DNA of 25,165 nucleotides from CAZESH01 sp964514665 (GCA_964514665.1 CAZESH010000025.1:1-25165), one strand, 5' to 3'; shown: positions 1-8,015, counted from the stretch's first letter. A program made the numbers and translations. The notes: generated by a model not told the origin, from the sequence alone.

Positions 1-1108
1 GAAATACGGTCACGGCGGGGATACGCTGACGGCGGGGGCGCTTTTCGGCGTAGACCCCGGACAATTGAACGATTTCAGCGCCAACATCAATCCGCTCGGT
101 CCCCCGGAGTCGGTTATCCGGCTGCTGAGGGAGGAGCCGCTGCTTGTGACCCGCTACCCCGATCCGGCCCAGCGCGAATTCCGCAGCGCCGTCGCTTCCA
201 GGATCGGGGTTGATCCGGAGATGATCTTGGCCGGCAATGGCGCCGCCGAATGCATGGCGCTGGCGATACTCGCCTTTGCACCGAAAATGGTGGGCGTTGT
301 ATACCCTTGTTTTTCCGAATATACGCAGCTCGCGGTACAATTCGGAGCAAGCGTTGAAGCCGTTTATGCCGAAGAAAGCTCGGATTTCCTTCCGCTGCGG
401 GAGGATTTGCTGGATTTGGCGGAAAAATGCGATCTGATTTTTATCGGCCATCCGAACAATCCTACGGGAACGTTGTTCCCGCTTGAGCTGCTGGAAGCCG
501 CTGCGGAAGCATGTGAACTGCGCGGCTGTTATTTGCTGGTCGATGAAGCGTTTCTTGATTTTCTGCCCGAGCAGGAGCAGGTTTCCTTGATTGATCGGCT
601 GGATGTGTACGGCAAAGTTGTCTTGATCCGCTCCATGACGAAATTTTATGCCATTCCCGGATTGCGCCTAGGCTATGCGGTATCCCGGACGGAGAACATC
701 GCGCGGATGAAAGGCAAGCAGGTGTCATGGAGCGTCAACCGGCTTGCCCTGCATGCGGGCACGGCTTGTTTGCGGGAAGCGGCCTACGAGCGGCAGACGA
801 GGGAATACATCCGCAAGGAGCGGGAGTACATGCTGAGCCGGCTTTCCGGGTTCGCAGGCTGGCAAGTCTGGCCCTCGCAGGCGAACTATTTGCTGCTGCG
901 CGCACCCGTGGGTCTCAATGCTGCCACGGTACAGCGCAAGCTTGGAGAAAACGGTTTTCTCGTTCGTGACTGCTCGATGTATCCAGGCTTAAGCGATCGT
1001 GATATCCGGCTGGCGGTCAAATCACGGGAGGATAACGAACGGCTGCTGCAAAAAATGACGGAGTTGGGCTTTGACAGCTTCGTGGAAAAGGGGGAGGATC
1101 GGGCGTGA
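1..1108 (+). CDS. cobD: L-threonine-O-3-phosphate decarboxylase (5' truncated by window edge)
   Basis: This PLP enzyme decarboxylates threonine phosphate to (R)-1-amino-2-propanol phosphate, which CbiB attaches to cobyric acid. The gene enters the window already open: from base 2 the frame reads KYGHGGD, the usual near-N-terminal motif of this family, and continues without a stop. The TTG at 65 is therefore not the start, and only a few N-terminal residues are missing. Numbering from the codon at 65, a fold-type I aminotransferase pattern is clear: DFSANINPLG at 3-12, GNGAAE at 58-63, GHPNNPTG at 128-135, DEAF at 160-163, and the Schiff-base lysine K193 in SMTKFYAIPGLRLGY. The gene overlaps cobU by four bases (GTGA), so the two are probably translationally coupled. 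In Gram-positive genomes it may be labelled cobC or hisC-like; the cobalamin context decides the call. Confidence 0.93.
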   Translation, partial: KYGHGGDTLTAGALFGVDPGQLNDFSANINPLGPPESVIRLLREEPLLVTRYPDPAQREFRSAVASRIGVDPEMILAGNGAAECMALAILAFAPKMVGVVYPCFSEYTQLAVQFGASVEAVYAEESSDFLPLREDLLDLAEKCDLIFIGHPNNPTGTLFPLELLEAAAEACELRGCYLLVDEAFLDFLPEQEQVSLIDRLDVYGKVVLIRSMTKFYAIPGLRLGYAVSRTENIARMKGKQVSWSVNRLALHAGTACLREAAYERQTREYIRKEREYMLSRLSGFAGWQVWPSQANYLLLRAPVGLNAATVQRKLGENGFLVRDCSMYPGLSDRDIRLAVKSREDNERLLQKMTELGFDSFVEKGEDRA

Positions 1109-1674
1109 TCAAGCTTGTAACGGGCGGCGTACGCTCGGGGAAAAGCGCCTTTGCGGAGGATCTCGTGCTGCAGCTGGAAGTCGCGCTGCTGCGGGCGGAC
1201 AAGCCGAATATAGGAAAAGTTGCTTATATTGCCACCTTGTCCGCCGGGGATGAGGAGATGGAGGAGAGAATCACGCGCCATCAGCAGCGCAGGCCGGCGC
1301 ATTGGAGGCTGATCGAAGCGGCAAGCGAGCTTCCGCAGCCGGCGGATTTCTCTGACGGCTCCGTGCTGCTCTTGGACTGTTTGTCGGGATGGATCAGCAA
1401 CCGGCTTCTAACGATCGATCCTGCCGATCGCGGACAGTCCGCTCTTGAGACCGCTTCCGTTTTGCGCGAATGGGAAGCTTGGCTGCAGGCGGCTCACGAA
1501 AAACAAATCGAAGCTGTCATTGTCAGCAGTGAAAGCGGCTGGGGAGGCGTGGCGATGTCGCCGCTCGGCAGGATATATCAGGATGTGCTTGGAGAAGCCA
1601 ATCAGATCGCCGCTGCCCATGCGCAGGAAGTTTATGCGGTGCTGTCGGGCATCCCGTGGAGAATCAAGGGATGA
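1105..1674 (+). CDS. cobU: Adenosylcobinamide kinase / adenosylcobinamide-phosphate guanylyltransferase
   Basis: This bifunctional enzyme phosphorylates adenosylcobinamide and then transfers GMP to give AdoCbi-GDP, the activated substrate of CobS. The 189-residue protein has the usual length. It opens with a P-loop GGVRSGKS (7-14). ERITRHQQRRPAHW around 54-67 contains H59, which aligns with the histidine that carries the GMP intermediate in known CobU proteins. DCLSGWISNRL and the C-terminal SGWGGVAMSPLGRIYQDVLGE block are also typical of the family. The GTG start at 1105 overlaps the cobD stop, and the end overlaps the cobS start. One small departure is SESGWG where SNEVGWG is common. Confidence 0.95.
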   Translation: MIKLVTGGVRSGKSAFAEDLVLQLEVALLRADKPNIGKVAYIATLSAGDEEMEERITRHQQRRPAHWRLIEAASELPQPADFSDGSVLLLDCLSGWISNRLLTIDPADRGQSALETASVLREWEAWLQAAHEKQIEAVIVSSESGWGGVAMSPLGRIYQDVLGEANQIAAAHAQEVYAVLSGIPWRIKG

Positions 1675-2426
1675 AGGCCTTTTTCTCGGCAGTCCGTTTT
1701 CTGACGCGCATCCCCGCCCCTCCCGTCGACGACCTCGCGGCCTGGCGCAAAAGTCCGGCGTACTATCCGCTTGTCGGATTGCTCGTCGGTGCTGTGCTTT
1801 ATGCAGCCGTCAGCTTGCTTACGCTTGTTTTTTCCCCGCTTGTGAGCGCCGTGCTGACGCTGGCGCTGTGGGTGTTCATCACCGGCGGGCTGCATCTCGA
1901 CGGCTGGATCGATATGGCCGACGCAATTGGCAGCAGCCGCAGCCGCGAGCAGATGCTGGCGATCCTCAAGGACAGCCGGACGGGAGCGATGGGCGTGGTT
2001 GCGGCGGTTGTACTGCTGCTGGCAAAGGCGGCGCTGCTGCATGATCTGATTGCACAACGGATGCTTGCTTCACTGCTTCTGCCGGCGCTGACCGCCCGTT
2101 CGTTTCTTGTTGCCGCGATCCTGTATTGGCCTTATCTGTCCGAAAATGGATTGGGAAGCGGACTTCGCGAGGGCATCACCCATCGGCATGCCGCTTTTGC
2201 AGCATTGCTCAGCCTTTCCGCCGCATACACCGTGTCGGGCTGGTCAGGCGTCGGTGCATGGGGGTTCAGCCTTTTGTGCGCTTATGGATTGGCCCGATAC
2301 CTCTCCGGCAAGCTGGGCGGGCTGAACGGAGACGGCTACGGCGCACTGGTGGAGTGGACGGAGCTTGTGATGCTGCTCGCCATGCTTGCGTTGGCCCATA
2401 CACACTTGCTTGGCATCTACAAATGA
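1671..2426 (+). CDS. cobS: Adenosylcobinamide-GDP ribazoletransferase (cobalamin synthase)
   Basis: This integral membrane enzyme joins AdoCbi-GDP to alpha-ribazole (phosphate), the last main step of the nucleotide-loop pathway. I chose the ATG at 1671 (251 residues, MKAFFSAVRFLTRIP). It forms an ATGA overlap with the cobU stop and has GGAG about 9 bases upstream; an in-frame GTG at 1656 would add five residues. Diagnostic motifs are FLTRIPAP near the N-terminus, GGLHLDGWIDMADAI, and KDSRTGAMGV, which carry the conserved acidic residues of this family. Several hydrophobic stretches follow, and KLGGLNGDGYGA lies near the C-terminus. Confidence 0.94.
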   Translation: MKAFFSAVRFLTRIPAPPVDDLAAWRKSPAYYPLVGLLVGAVLYAAVSLLTLVFSPLVSAVLTLALWVFITGGLHLDGWIDMADAIGSSRSREQMLAILKDSRTGAMGVVAAVVLLLAKAALLHDLIAQRMLASLLLPALTARSFLVAAILYWPYLSENGLGSGLREGITHRHAAFAALLSLSAAYTVSGWSGVGAWGFSLLCAYGLARYLSGKLGGLNGDGYGALVEWTELVMLLAMLALAHTHLLGIYK

Positions 2427-2442
2427 ATCATAAGGAAAGGAA

Positions 2443-3159
2443 ATGCGCGCAATGGCCCAGCCTTTTTTAAAGGGAAGCGAATATCACTCCGAGGGATGGT
2501 CGGATCTGCAGGTAACCCTGCATGAGCGCCACCTCTCGATCCGCAGCGGGAAACCGTGCCTTACGCTGAGCAGCGCAGTTTGGGGCGGGGGCTTCAGGGA
2601 GCATGATGCCTTCACCAATTGGAGCGTCCCGCTCAGCTTCGACTGCGTCGATCCCGAGCAGGACTTGAGCCGCTGGCTGGCGGAATGCGGCTATCATCCG
2701 CAGCGGACGACGGGAATGCTGACGGCGGCCGATCTTAGACGGGCTTCGCTGCATGAAGCATGGGAGGATGAATTCGGCCTGCTCTGCTGTGTGACGGCCG
2801 GTACGGGTAACGCCGTGCGAACGGGAACCGCCAGGCCGACGTTCTCCTCTTACCGTGCGGATACGATCAATATCGTCCTGCTCGTTGCCGGCAGCATGAC
2901 GCCAGCAGCAATGACCAATGCCGTGATCACGATCACCGAAGCGAAGACGGCGGCGCTGCATGATCTGAATATCCGCGATGAATGGGACAGGCCCGCTACA
3001 GGAACCTCGACCGATTCGGTTCTCGTAGCAGTCCGTCCGGGAGGAATTGGAGGTACACACCGCTATGCCGGTGCGGCAACACAAATCGGCAATGCCATCG
3101 GCCGGCTGGTCTATGCTTCCGTGCTTGAATCGGCGGGCAGTGAAGGGCGGGAAGCTTGA
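2443..3159 (+). CDS. cbiZ: Adenosylcobinamide amidohydrolase (CbiZ family)
   Basis: CbiZ cuts the aminopropanol side chain from adenosylcobinamide to give adenosylcobyric acid, so scavenged corrinoids with a foreign lower ligand can be rebuilt through CbiB. The 238-residue protein shows the family landmarks: LSSAVWGGG and HDAFTNW in the first third, CCVTAGTGNAVRTG in the middle, NAVITITEAKTAAL, and TGTSTDSVLVAV near the C-terminus. Two ATG starts are possible: 2443 with AAGGA six bases upstream, or 2452 with AAAGG eleven bases upstream. I keep the first. It sits 16 bases after cobS and shares one base with cbiB. Its presence next to a destroyed cobQ gives the operon a salvage character. Confidence 0.9.
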   Translation: MRAMAQPFLKGSEYHSEGWSDLQVTLHERHLSIRSGKPCLTLSSAVWGGGFREHDAFTNWSVPLSFDCVDPEQDLSRWLAECGYHPQRTTGMLTAADLRRASLHEAWEDEFGLLCCVTAGTGNAVRTGTARPTFSSYRADTINIVLLVAGSMTPAAMTNAVITITEAKTAALHDLNIRDEWDRPATGTSTDSVLVAVRPGGIGGTHRYAGAATQIGNAIGRLVYASVLESAGSEGREA

Positions 3160-4124
3160 TGCTGCTGCAGGCACTGCAGACGGCTGCGGCATATGCGCTC
3201 GACCGGCTTGTCGGCGATCCGGCGCGCCTGCCCCATCCGGTGATGCTGATGGGCAAAGCTGTTGCATGGTTGGAAAGAAAGCTGTGCAGGCAGGCGCACG
3301 GCAAGACAGCGGCCCGCCTCTCGGGACTGCTGCTGCCGATCGTGCTGGCCGGAGGCAGCTACATCGCGGTCTGGCTAATGCTCGCGCTGCTCGGCCGGAT
3401 TCACCCGCTGCTGCAGTGGGCGGCGGGTGCTTGGATGATCTCGACGACAATCGCCGCCAAAGGCTTGGCCGAAGCGGGAAGAAGCGTGCTGCAGCCGCTT
3501 GGCAAAGGCGATTTGGCGGCGGCGAGAAGCGCGCTGGCGATGATCGTGGGCCGCGATACGGAGCATCTGGACGAAGCTGAAATTTCCCGGGGCGCGGTGG
3601 AAACCGTAGCCGAGAATATCGTCGATGCGGTCGTCGCTCCGCTGTTCTATGCCTTTATCGCAGGTCCCCCGCTGGCGATGGCCTATCGCGCGATCAATAC
3701 GCTGGACTCTATGGTGGGCTACAAAAACGAGAAATACGAGCATTTCGGCTGGGCTTCGGCCCGCTTGGACGATCTGGCCAACTATGTGCCGGCGCGCATC
3801 GCCGGTCTTCTGCTGGTCCTTGTTTCCCGCACCTGCGGCTTGGACGGCAAACGCGCGTGGCGGATGATGCTCCGCGACGCGCGCAAACATCCGAGTCCGA
3901 ACAGCGGCTGGACCGAGGCGGGGGCGGCCGGCGCGATCGGCATCCGGCTCGGCGGGCTGAATACGTATCAAGGCCGGCCTTCGATGCGGGCATACTTGGG
4001 AGATGCCCTGCGGCCGATCGAAGCGAATGATATCAGGCTGTCCGTACGTTTAATGACAGCGACATCGACGGCGGCCGCCATTCTGGGCACGCTGCTGCTG
4101 ATTATCGTAAATTTCCGGGGATGA
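3159..4124 (+). CDS. cbiB: Adenosylcobinamide-phosphate synthase (CbiB/CobD family)
   Basis: This membrane enzyme condenses adenosylcobyric acid with aminopropanol (phosphate) to form adenosylcobinamide (phosphate). It uses the product of CbiZ and the product of the upstream CobD. The 321-residue protein begins at ATG 3159, one base inside the cbiZ stop; an in-frame TTG three bases earlier is less likely. Family motifs are DRLVGDPARLPHPVMLMG (residues ~15-32), GRDTEHLDEAEISRGAVET, VAENIVDAVVAPLFY, and INTLDSMVGYKNEKYEHFG, followed by the HPSPNSGWTEA segment near the C-terminus. Hydrophobic segments occur at both ends. It is the last intact gene of the cob run and is followed directly by the cobQ remnant. 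Confidence 0.94.
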   Translation: MLLQALQTAAAYALDRLVGDPARLPHPVMLMGKAVAWLERKLCRQAHGKTAARLSGLLLPIVLAGGSYIAVWLMLALLGRIHPLLQWAAGAWMISTTIAAKGLAEAGRSVLQPLGKGDLAAARSALAMIVGRDTEHLDEAEISRGAVETVAENIVDAVVAPLFYAFIAGPPLAMAYRAINTLDSMVGYKNEKYEHFGWASARLDDLANYVPARIAGLLLVLVSRTCGLDGKRAWRMMLRDARKHPSPNSGWTEAGAAGAIGIRLGGLNTYQGRPSMRAYLGDALRPIEANDIRLSVRLMTATSTAAAILGTLLLIIVNFRG

Positions 4125-4130
4125 ACGAAC

Positions 4131-4138
4131 AAGGAGGG
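4131..4138 (+). promoter_or_regulatory. Strong ribosome binding site left over before the cobQ remnant
   Basis: AAGGAGGG lies nine bases before a GTG (4148) that reads VLKAA, an ordinary CobQ N-terminus. The site is intact although the reading frame that follows is broken within about six codons. This supports the view that a functional cobQ once started here. Confidence 0.6.
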
Positions 4139-4147
4139 CGAAGAAGC

Positions 4148-4443
4148 GTGCTCAAAGCTGCTCATGATTCAGGGCACGGCGTCCGAAGTGTGCAAAAGCA
4201 TGATCGCGGCGGAGCTGTGCCGGATTTTTGCCCGCATGGGGCATGAAACTGCGCCGGGAGCTGCTGAACGGAATCCGGGTCAAAAAAGGGCATCTGTTTT
4301 GGAGCCGGGAACAAGCTTTGCGGCTAAAAAAGAGAAACAGCCCGAGCTTTGGGACGAGCATAATACATAAGCATGTGCGGCTGGAGGAGATAGAGCGGCA
4401 AATGCAGGATTACGCCGAACGGCCGGCAGCCTCGAAAGCTTGA
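4148..4443 (+). pseudogene. cobQ: Cobyric acid synthase remnant (internal deletion and frameshifts)
   Basis: CobQ amidates four side chains of cobyrinic acid a,c-diamide in de novo cobalamin synthesis and is normally about 500 residues. Here only the two ends remain. From 4155 one frame reads KLLMIQGTASEVCKSMIAAE and on to LCRIFARMGHETAP. This is the CobQ N-terminus, with its P-loop glycine changed to cysteine (EVCKS for DVGKS). From about 4228 a different frame reads LRRELLNGIRVKKG and, up to the TGA at 4441, HVRLEEIERQMQDY. This matches the C-terminal part of CobQ, where an arginine-rich helix is followed by a conserved hVr..hVd...I segment. The GTG start at 4148 is also out of frame with the P-loop segment. 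About 400 codons are missing. The N-terminal assignment is strong and the C-terminal one moderate. Confidence 0.8.
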
Positions 4444-4474
4444 ATAAGCATGCTGGATGAATAAGCAGGAACTC

Positions 4475-4506
4475 AAAAACCAGAACAGTAATTGTCTGGT
4501 TTTTTT
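4475..4506 (+). terminator. Rho-independent terminator after the cob region
   Basis: AAAAACCAGA (4475-4484) pairs perfectly with TCTGGTTTTT (4495-4504) around a 10-base loop, and the 3' arm runs into the T tract. It ends the cob transcription unit about 30 bases after the cobQ remnant. Confidence 0.85.
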
Positions 4507-4637
4507 GTGTTATATAATATAACATAAATAATTTGTTCTAGAATATAATTCTGCTTTGAATCACATAAAAATAACATATAAAGTTAATTAATAACGAATT
4601 AAAGTTGGTGTTAAAAATAAAATATACGAATTTGAGA

Positions 4638-4663
4638 ATGAACAAAACTGTATTATTGTTCAT
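4638..4663. promoter_or_regulatory. Inverted repeat, possible operator
   Basis: ATGAACAA (4638-4645) and TTGTTCAT (4656-4663) are perfect inverted copies, 8 bp per arm with a 10-base spacer. The arm centres are about 18 bp apart, near two helical turns. It lies about 80 bases upstream of the promoter candidate, so it could bind a regulator of the ECF operon. In DNA this AT-rich, chance is a real alternative. Confidence 0.3.
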
Positions 4664-4740
4664 AATATAAATATATAACTTTAAAAATGTTAATTTATTT
4701 AATTAAAATAATATATTTATGTACATTTCGAAATTGTATA

Positions 4741-4769
4741 TTGATTTATGGTTTATTTATGTATAAAAT
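4741..4769 (+). promoter_or_regulatory. Candidate sigma-A promoter for the ECF operon
   Basis: TTGATT (4741-4746), a 17-base spacer and TAAAAT (4764-4769) make a reasonable vegetative promoter about 85 bases before the first gene. Because the region is very AT-rich, such matches are easy to find and confidence is modest. Confidence 0.4.
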
Positions 4770-4852
4770 AGGTTTAAGTAATTTATATGTCATAAAAAGT
4801 AACATATGAATTGAATGCAGTTTTAAAAAAATAATAAAGGAGTGAGAAATGA

Positions 4853-5476
4853 ATGTTTTTAAAAAACCTTAAAGCAGATTTGACGGGATTTAAAGCGATT
4901 GATTTGGTGGTTGCGGTGATTACGGGTGTAGTGGCTTGGGCTTACATGCTTGCGGGTTCTCCTCTGATCAACAGCGTGGCGCAAAGCATGGGGCCGATCG
5001 GATTGTTTTTTGCGGCATTTCTCCTTGCGATTTTGTATATTTTATTGACGCTTGGATATCCGATCCGAAAAAGCGGGCTTGTCATCTTGGTTGCCATGCT
5101 GGTGCAAGCGTCGATGCGGTTGTTGACGGGCGATGCTTTTGGTTTTATTGCGCTTCAGGCCTATGCGATCGGCGGTCCGTTAATTTGGTTTACTACCGCT
5201 TTATTCAAAGGATATAGCAATTCATTTTGGAAGTGGTTTGTTGTCGGAGCTTTGTGTCATTTCCTTGTAGACGGAATCTTTTATATTTATTTGGGTGTTG
5301 CTCCTTTATTCGGCTCCGTCTTGTTGGGTTATCTTTGGGCTTATGTGGGTGCGAGCTTTGTTACCGGCGCTTTGATCGCTGTCGGACAAATGCAGATTTA
5401 CAAAGGCTTGGAACGCAGCAGGGCGATTAAACAAATTTGGGTAAACGGCAGAGATGAGAGCACGGTAAAACTATAA
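4853..5476 (+). CDS. ECF transporter substrate-binding (S) component, YkoE-like
   Basis: This 207-residue, very hydrophobic protein has about six membrane segments and is followed at once by tandem ATPase and EcfT genes, so it is the substrate-capturing S component of an energy-coupling-factor importer. It resembles YkoE-type S components in layout: a short cytoplasmic start, then IRKSGLVILVAMLVQASMRL about a third of the way in, matching the IRKPGA...E pattern of that family. The start is ATG 4853, with AAAGGAGTG about eight bases upstream. An overlapping ATG at 4849 would give only seven codons. The YkoE family is linked to thiamine or its pyrimidine moiety, but no thiamine gene or TPP riboswitch is near, so the substrate here is unknown. 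Confidence 0.82.
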   Translation: MFLKNLKADLTGFKAIDLVVAVITGVVAWAYMLAGSPLINSVAQSMGPIGLFFAAFLLAILYILLTLGYPIRKSGLVILVAMLVQASMRLLTGDAFGFIALQAYAIGGPLIWFTTALFKGYSNSFWKWFVVGALCHFLVDGIFYIYLGVAPLFGSVLLGYLWAYVGASFVTGALIAVGQMQIYKGLERSRAIKQIWVNGRDESTVKL

Positions 5477-5511
5477 AACAGATTAAAAATAGGAGCGGGA
5501 GGGGATGAACG

Positions 5512-7170
5512 TTGAACACAAATCAAGAACCCATACTTCAATTTGAAGATGTGTCGCTTCGATATGAACCTGACCAAGAACCTATCATTAAAAATATTTC
5601 TTTTTCTGTCAGCAAGGGAGAGAGCATCTTGGTACTCGGTCCGAGCGGTGCCGGGAAAAGCACCTTTTTGATGGCTTTGGCGGGCTTTATTCCGCGGATT
5701 ATTCCTGGGAAATTGGAAGGATCGATCCTGCTCCGCGGGGAAGATTCCTCCAAAACCAAAATAGGGGATTTTTCCCATGCCGTAGCTACCGTTTTACAAA
5801 ATCCCGAAAGTCAGCTCACTTGTTTGACGGTAGAAGACGAAATCGCCTTTGCCTTGGAAAATTTCAGAGTCCCGCAAAGTGAAATTAATCAAAGAGTGGA
5901 CGACATTATCCAGAAAACCAGGATGGATGATCTGCGGGAAAGAGAGGTATATGCGCTTTCCGGCGGCCAGCAGCAGAGACTGGCGATCGCCTGCGCATTG
6001 GTGAGAGAACCGGATATTGTCGTGCTGGACGAACCGATTAGCAATTTGGATCCTAACGGCGTAAAAGAAATCAGTCAAATGATTGGAGACTTGGTTGCTG
6101 AAAAACGATCTTCCGTGATCATGACCGCGCATGATTTTTCTGCATTCAGCCATTTGTTCCAACGTATCGTGATTATTGATGAAGGTCGATTTATCAAGGA
6201 CGGACCGATGCGCGAGGTGCTTGCGGATGTGCCTCTATTCAGAAAATTGGGTCTCGAGCTTCCCTTTTATGTGAATTGGGCTTACGACATACTCGGTGAA
6301 TCCATGGGAAATGCGCCCCTTTCCGTGGCAGAAGCCCAAGACATGGTGTATAAGCATAAAGCGGTTTTCCCCCGTATGCAAAGCCGGGTTGATCTTAAAC
6401 CCAAAACAACGAATGAAACCACAGCATTACGTGTCAGCGATCTTGCCATTGCTTTTGGTAAAAACGTGGTTGTAAAAGATATCAACTTTGAGGTTTATTC
6501 CGGAGAAATTGTGGCCTTGCTGGGCTTTAACGGTTCTGGCAAATCCACATTGGCGTTATCCATCGCGGGAGCGATTCGTCCGTATAAGGGAAATATTGAA
6601 ATCTTTGGCGAGCCGGTAACTTTCAAGAGGGCGAAACAAAATAAAATGAATACAAAAGTCGGATACGTGTTCCAATATCCCGAGCACCAGTTTCTTTACG
6701 AGACGATCATGGAGGAGGTCATGCATGGGCTTGACGATTCAAACGTTCCAATCGTTAAAAAGGAGTTGATTCATCTGGGGCTGAACGATCCGCAAAGACA
6801 CCCTTATGAATTAAGCGGCGGAGAAAAACGCAGACTCAGCGTCAAAAGCGCAACCATCCATGAACCGGAAATTTTAATATTGGATGAACCGACATATGGT
6901 CAAGATGCACGTTACCGGACCAAGATTGAAGAGGATCTGATCCAGCTTCATGACAAAGGCAAAACCATATTTATCATCACGCATGATATGGGGTTGGTCG
7001 ACAGAATCGCTACCCGCACCTTGATTATGCGAAATGGGGAAATGGTGTTTGACGGAACCCCGAAAGAATTATTTCAGGACGAGGAGCTATTGTCGTCCTA
7101 TGGTCTTGAACTGCCTTTGCGTTACGCATTCTTAGATGAGCAAGATTGCCGTTATGAAAAGGAGGCATGA
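5512..7170 (+). CDS. ECF transporter ATPase with two fused nucleotide-binding domains
   Basis: This 552-residue protein carries both ABC ATPase halves of an ECF importer in one chain, as in YkoD. First half: Walker A GPSGAGKS (43-50), Q-loop Q96, signature LSGGQQQR (149-156), Walker B VVLDEP (170-175), H207. Second half: Walker A GFNGSGKS (338-345), Q388 in FQYPEHQF, signature LSGGEKRR (434-441), Walker B ILILDEPT (454-461), H491. All key residues are present in both sites. A non-conserved linker lies around 250-300. The start is TTG 5512, because the nearby ATG at 5505 is out of frame; GGAGGGG sits about eight bases before the TTG. It lies 35 bases after the S component and 3 bases before the T component. 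Confidence 0.93.
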   Translation: MNTNQEPILQFEDVSLRYEPDQEPIIKNISFSVSKGESILVLGPSGAGKSTFLMALAGFIPRIIPGKLEGSILLRGEDSSKTKIGDFSHAVATVLQNPESQLTCLTVEDEIAFALENFRVPQSEINQRVDDIIQKTRMDDLREREVYALSGGQQQRLAIACALVREPDIVVLDEPISNLDPNGVKEISQMIGDLVAEKRSSVIMTAHDFSAFSHLFQRIVIIDEGRFIKDGPMREVLADVPLFRKLGLELPFYVNWAYDILGESMGNAPLSVAEAQDMVYKHKAVFPRMQSRVDLKPKTTNETTALRVSDLAIAFGKNVVVKDINFEVYSGEIVALLGFNGSGKSTLALSIAGAIRPYKGNIEIFGEPVTFKRAKQNKMNTKVGYVFQYPEHQFLYETIMEEVMHGLDDSNVPIVKKELIHLGLNDPQRHPYELSGGEKRRLSVKSATIHEPEILILDEPTYGQDARYRTKIEEDLIQLHDKGKTIFIITHDMGLVDRIATRTLIMRNGEMVFDGTPKELFQDEELLSSYGLELPLRYAFLDEQDCRYEKEA

Positions 7171-7173
7171 GCG

Positions 7174-7998
7174 ATGACGGGTGAATTCAAGCTTGGCTAT
7201 TTACCGGGAAAATCCCTGCTGCATCATTTGGACCCACTTACAAAGCTGATCGCGCTGGGCGGGGTAATCCTTTTTGCCATTGGAGCGTCACCCTTGTATA
7301 ACCTGTATCTTCTTGCGGGGCTGTTATTGATTGCGCCCTTTTCCGGAGTTGGATTCAAGGTGTTTATCCAGCCTTGGAAGCTACTGGCTCTGCTTTGGCT
7401 TCCATTCATTTTGTTTCCGCCTATATTCTTTGAACTGCAAAAAGGACTTATCGGCATTCAAGGACAAACGGGAACGTTGGTACTATTCGGACACACCTTC
7501 CATTATTCGACGTATGGGCTCAATTACGGTTTAAAGGTCGCGGCGCGCGGAACCGTCATATGCATAGCATCGCTGCTGCTGTTATGGACGACGCATCCGA
7601 GGGAATTGGTGCAGTCTTTTGTAGAAGAACTGCGTGCGCCTTACAAATTTGCATGGTCCAGTTTCTTGGCTTTGGTTTATGTGCCGATTGTCGGCTATGA
7701 AGCGAGAATGCGGGATTATGCGCTTCGAATCAGAGGCGTGGGCTATCGCAGATTGAGCTTGCGGGGCATAAAATTGTTTGCCATCCCGGTGGTTATGCGT
7801 TCTCTCAGAAGAGGATTTACGACTGCGTTATCCATGGAATCAAGAGGCTTTGGCATATATCCCAAAAGAGTATTTCGCCATAGCGTTCGTCGTCCCAAGC
7901 ATGTGGGAATGATCAGGCTTTCGATTATTTTATTTTTCGGCTTATTGTTTTATTTGGTTACCCAAAGCGGCGAGTTTTCAGTCTTCATTCATTTTTAA
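7174..7998 (+). CDS. ECF transporter transmembrane (T) component, EcfT family
   Basis: EcfT couples the ATPases to the S component in the membrane. The 274-residue protein starts with LLHHLDPLTKL (15-25), the common N-terminal signature of the family. Hydrophobic spans follow, then two cytoplasmic coupling motifs of the Ala-x-Arg-Gly type: ALRIRG (183-188) and ALSMESRG (218-225). These contact the grooves of the ATPases. The start ATG 7174 follows the ATPase stop by three bases and has AAAGGAGG nine bases upstream. With the two upstream genes it makes a complete four-part ECF importer (S, A, A', T) of the dedicated type. Confidence 0.9.
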   Translation: MTGEFKLGYLPGKSLLHHLDPLTKLIALGGVILFAIGASPLYNLYLLAGLLLIAPFSGVGFKVFIQPWKLLALLWLPFILFPPIFFELQKGLIGIQGQTGTLVLFGHTFHYSTYGLNYGLKVAARGTVICIASLLLLWTTHPRELVQSFVEELRAPYKFAWSSFLALVYVPIVGYEARMRDYALRIRGVGYRRLSLRGIKLFAIPVVMRSLRRGFTTALSMESRGFGIYPKRVFRHSVRRPKHVGMIRLSIILFFGLLFYLVTQSGEFSVFIHF

Positions 7999-8015
7999 AG
8001 TAGGAGGGTTCACAC

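Larger units (their letters stand above)
4507..4852. other. Very AT-rich intergenic leader before the ECF operon
   Basis: About 345 bases of extremely AT-rich DNA contain no plausible gene. I looked for a TPP riboswitch because the transporter resembles the thiamine-linked YkoEDC type, and none of its conserved blocks is present. The stretch does hold an 8-bp inverted repeat (4638-4663) and a promoter candidate (4741-4769). Composition contrasts sharply with the GC-rich cob genes just upstream. Confidence 0.7.

Noticed and set aside
65..1108. TTG at 65 as the true start of cobD
   Set aside because: The frame is open to the window edge and reads KYGHGGD, the conserved start of the family, so the gene begins before base 1.
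2467..3450. A 327-codon open frame antisense to cbiZ and cbiB
   Set aside because: Low-complexity Arg/Pro/Ala-rich translation with no motif; a shadow of the two real genes.
4507..4852. TPP riboswitch before the YkoE-like gene
   Set aside because: None of the conserved TPP blocks such as CTGAGA or ACCTGATCTGG is present in this AT-rich leader.
4849..4872. ATG at 4849 as the start of the S component
   Set aside because: It is out of frame with the protein and gives a seven-codon peptide ending at TAA.
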